A stretch of 64,000 bases of DNA, taken from NCBI RefSeq assembly GCF_030264295.1, contig NZ_CP127173.1, positions 9,059,501 through 9,123,500 on the forward strand. Reading direction: 5' to 3'. Below the pieces are notes generated by a model. It was not told where the DNA came from. It ran no database searches and saw only the letters and a list, made by a program, of their open reading frames with translations. Shown piece by piece: positions 62,676 through 64,000 of this stretch. This DNA is from Amycolatopsis nalaikhensis. GTDB taxonomy: Bacteria; Actinomycetota; Actinomycetes; Mycobacteriales; Pseudonocardiaceae. How positions within the stretch are numbered: the stretch's first letter is position 1; the number at the start of each line of letters is the position of its first letter. A program made the translations under genes and the position numbers.

Positions 62676-64000
62676 TCAGAAGACGTTGTCGACGTCTTCG
62701 GCGATCAGGTGGTCGAGCGCGCGCTCGGCGACCGCGGCGATGGTCATCGACGGGTTGCAGGCGGCGGTGGTCCCCGGCATCAGGGCGCCGTCGAGCACGT
62801 AGAGGCCCCGGTGGCCGAGCACGCGGCCCTCGAGGTCGCAGACCGCCCCCATCGCGGCGCCGCCGAGCGGGTGCCAGGTGCTCGGCGCGACGGCGGTCGT
62901 GTCGAGCAGCACGCCGAGCGGGCCGGCGATGCGGGAGATCCGCTCGTGGATGCGGGCGCTCAGCCGCGCGTCGGCGGTCGAGGGCCAGTGCAGGACGGCG
63001 TCGTCGGCCGCGGAGTCGTAGACGAACCGGCCGCGGCCGGTGCTGACGCCGTAGCCGACGAGCATCGTGGTGCGCAGGTCCGGCAGCGGCGGCAGGGACG
63101 CCTGGATGACGGTGTTGGCCGTGGCGGGCTCGTCCCACTCCTTGCTGCCGTAGACGACCGGGCCGCCCTGCGGCGCGCCGAAGTCGTCGGCGAGGTCGGT
63201 CCAGGTGTAGATGCGGTCGCCGTTGGTGCCCCAGCCGGTGCCGAGCGCGTCGGGCAGGTCCGGGATGTCGCCCTTCGCGCCCGCCCGCATGAGCAGCCGC
63301 GTCGTGTTCGCCGTCCCGGCGGCCATGACGAGGGCCTTCGCGGTCAGGACTTTCTTTTCGAGCACCGTGCCGCTCGTGTCGATGCGGTCGACCCGGATCT
63401 CCCAGCGGCCGTCCGGGGCCAAGGCGACGTCGGTGACGTTGTGCAGGGGCGCGACGGTGCAGCGGCCGGTCGCCTCGGCGGCGGCGAGGTAGGTGACGTC
63501 GACCGAGTGCTTGCCGCCGTTGTTGACCCCGAGCGCGCAGTCGCCGTTGGTGTAGGACGGCTTCATCTCGCCGTCGAGCTCGCGCAGCGCGTATTCCCAG
63601 TCGATCGGCATCGGGATCTTCTCGACGGCGTAACCCGCGTTGCGCGCGTTGCGGGCGAAGATCCGCGAGGCCGTGTACGGCTTGCTCTCAATGAGCGCGT
63701 CGGGCGCCGTCGCGATGCCGAGCATCCGGGCGACGCGCGGGTAGTACTCGGCGTCCAGCCGCGCGTAGTCGAGCCGCTCGGGGAAGCAGGCGTGGAACAG
63801 CTCGGCCGTCGGCTGCAGCGTCATGCCCTGGTAGACCAGCGAGCCGCCGCCGACGCCCGCGGCGCACATCATGCTCATGCCCCGGCCGCTCACCTGCTCC
63901 AGCAGCCCGGTGTAGCGCTCGAACGGCGGCAGGGAGGGCAGGCCGGGCAGCGACGGCGCGGAGCCGAGCCAGAAGATCCGTTTGTCCGGCGACGTCGTGG
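62676..64000 (-). CDS. Cholesterol-oxidase-type GMC oxidoreductase, N-terminus beyond window
   Basis: The visible 440 residues are the C-terminal part; the FAD-binding N-terminus lies past base 64000. An internal GTG at 63893 is not the true start, since the frame stays open and homologous upstream (DKRIFWLG). GVGGGSLVYQGM is the FAD-contact segment, and the catalytic His and Asn are in STWHPLGGAAMG and TAACNPSMTI, as in bacterial cholesterol oxidase. The family oxidises the 3-beta-hydroxyl and isomerises the double bond to give cholest-4-en-3-one and peroxide. Location next to a secretory lipase fits extracellular sterol use. A related sterol dehydrogenase role is possible. Confidence 0.85.
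   Translation of the reverse strand, partial: TTSPDKRIFWLGSAPSLPGLPSLPPFERYTGLLEQVSGRGMSMMCAAGVGGGSLVYQGMTLQPTAELFHACFPERLDYARLDAEYYPRVARMLGIATAPDALIESKPYTASRIFARNARNAGYAVEKIPMPIDWEYALRELDGEMKPSYTNGDCALGVNNGGKHSVDVTYLAAAEATGRCTVAPLHNVTDVALAPDGRWEIRVDRIDTSGTVLEKKVLTAKALVMAAGTANTTRLLMRAGAKGDIPDLPDALGTGWGTNGDRIYTWTDLADDFGAPQGGPVVYGSKEWDEPATANTVIQASLPPLPDLRTTMLVGYGVSTGRGRFVYDSAADDAVLHWPSTADARLSARIHERISRIAGPLGVLLDTTAVAPSTWHPLGGAAMGAVCDLEGRVLGHRGLYVLDGALMPGTTAACNPSMTIAAVAERALDHLIAEDVDNVF

Overview
The window is very GC-rich actinobacterial DNA. Dense runs of short ATGA/GTGA gene overlaps, frequent GTG starts, KstR-type steroid regulation, several F420 enzymes and many TetR/PucR-type regulators suggest a member of the Pseudonocardiales, most likely an Amycolatopsis-like organism. 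That placement is inferred from gene content. No ribosomal or tRNA gene is present to confirm it.

Layout. (1) 1-8970: steroid ring C/D catabolism. On the plus strand lie the end of an acyl-CoA dehydrogenase (FadE30 type), IpdF and FadA6. On the minus strand is a seven-gene operon (two SDRs, EchA20, IpdA, IpdB, IpdC, F420-dependent glucose-6-phosphate dehydrogenase) behind a KstR-type operator. The two strands meet at a perfect palindromic terminator. (2) 9043-12958: a decayed hxlR/qorB divergent pair, a PucR-like regulator divergent from a TetR, and a secreted cutinase. (3) 12969-28351: a contiguous minus-strand operon for an exported lipid: MMPL transporter, MFS transporter, FadD32-like fatty-acyl-AMP ligase, a 2130-residue Pks13-like polyketide synthase with added DH and KR domains, an acyl-CoA carboxylase beta subunit, an antigen-85-like secreted esterase and a secretory lipase. 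A second PucR-like regulator is divergent at 28587. This is the strongest candidate for an undescribed system: it resembles mycolic acid condensation and export machinery, but the synthase would process the beta-keto group itself. (4) 29855-33790: galM with a LacI-type operator, a signal-less solute-binding protein, LysR and an EamA transporter. (5) 33558-36656: a PknH-like membrane protein, a secreted Hint-deaminase polymorphic toxin and its probable immunity gene. (6) 36653-41009: a SnoaL / Ddn / LLM F420-type operon, the LLM gene frameshifted at a G8 tract, divergent from a large STAND regulator. (7) 41321-49473: small membrane proteins, a benzoate-CoA-ligase-type enzyme, a DnaJ-NERD membrane protein, LysE, a secreted M14 carboxypeptidase and a DUF998-like protein. 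(8) 49562-55193: a secreted HAF-like protein, a SnoaL/P450/TetR divergent unit, a small alarmone synthetase with a frameshifted tail, and a secreted Ala/Gln/Met-repeat protein. (9) 55259-58688: a membrane-anchored alpha/beta hydrolase lacking its nucleophile, an 18-codon peptide, an SAHH-like protein with altered catalytic residues, and an LLM oxidoreductase behind a MerR-type 19-bp-spacer promoter. (10) 58892-64000: a TIM-barrel hydrolase divergent from TetR plus a kinase-like protein, a second secretory lipase, and a cholesterol-oxidase-type GMC enzyme that runs off the end.

The steroid genes at both ends, together with secreted lipases, esterase and cutinase, point to a lipid- and steroid-using lifestyle. 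Fgd would supply reduced F420, which the LLM and Ddn enzymes could use. Many very long reading frames are antisense shadows caused by the high GC and were left out.
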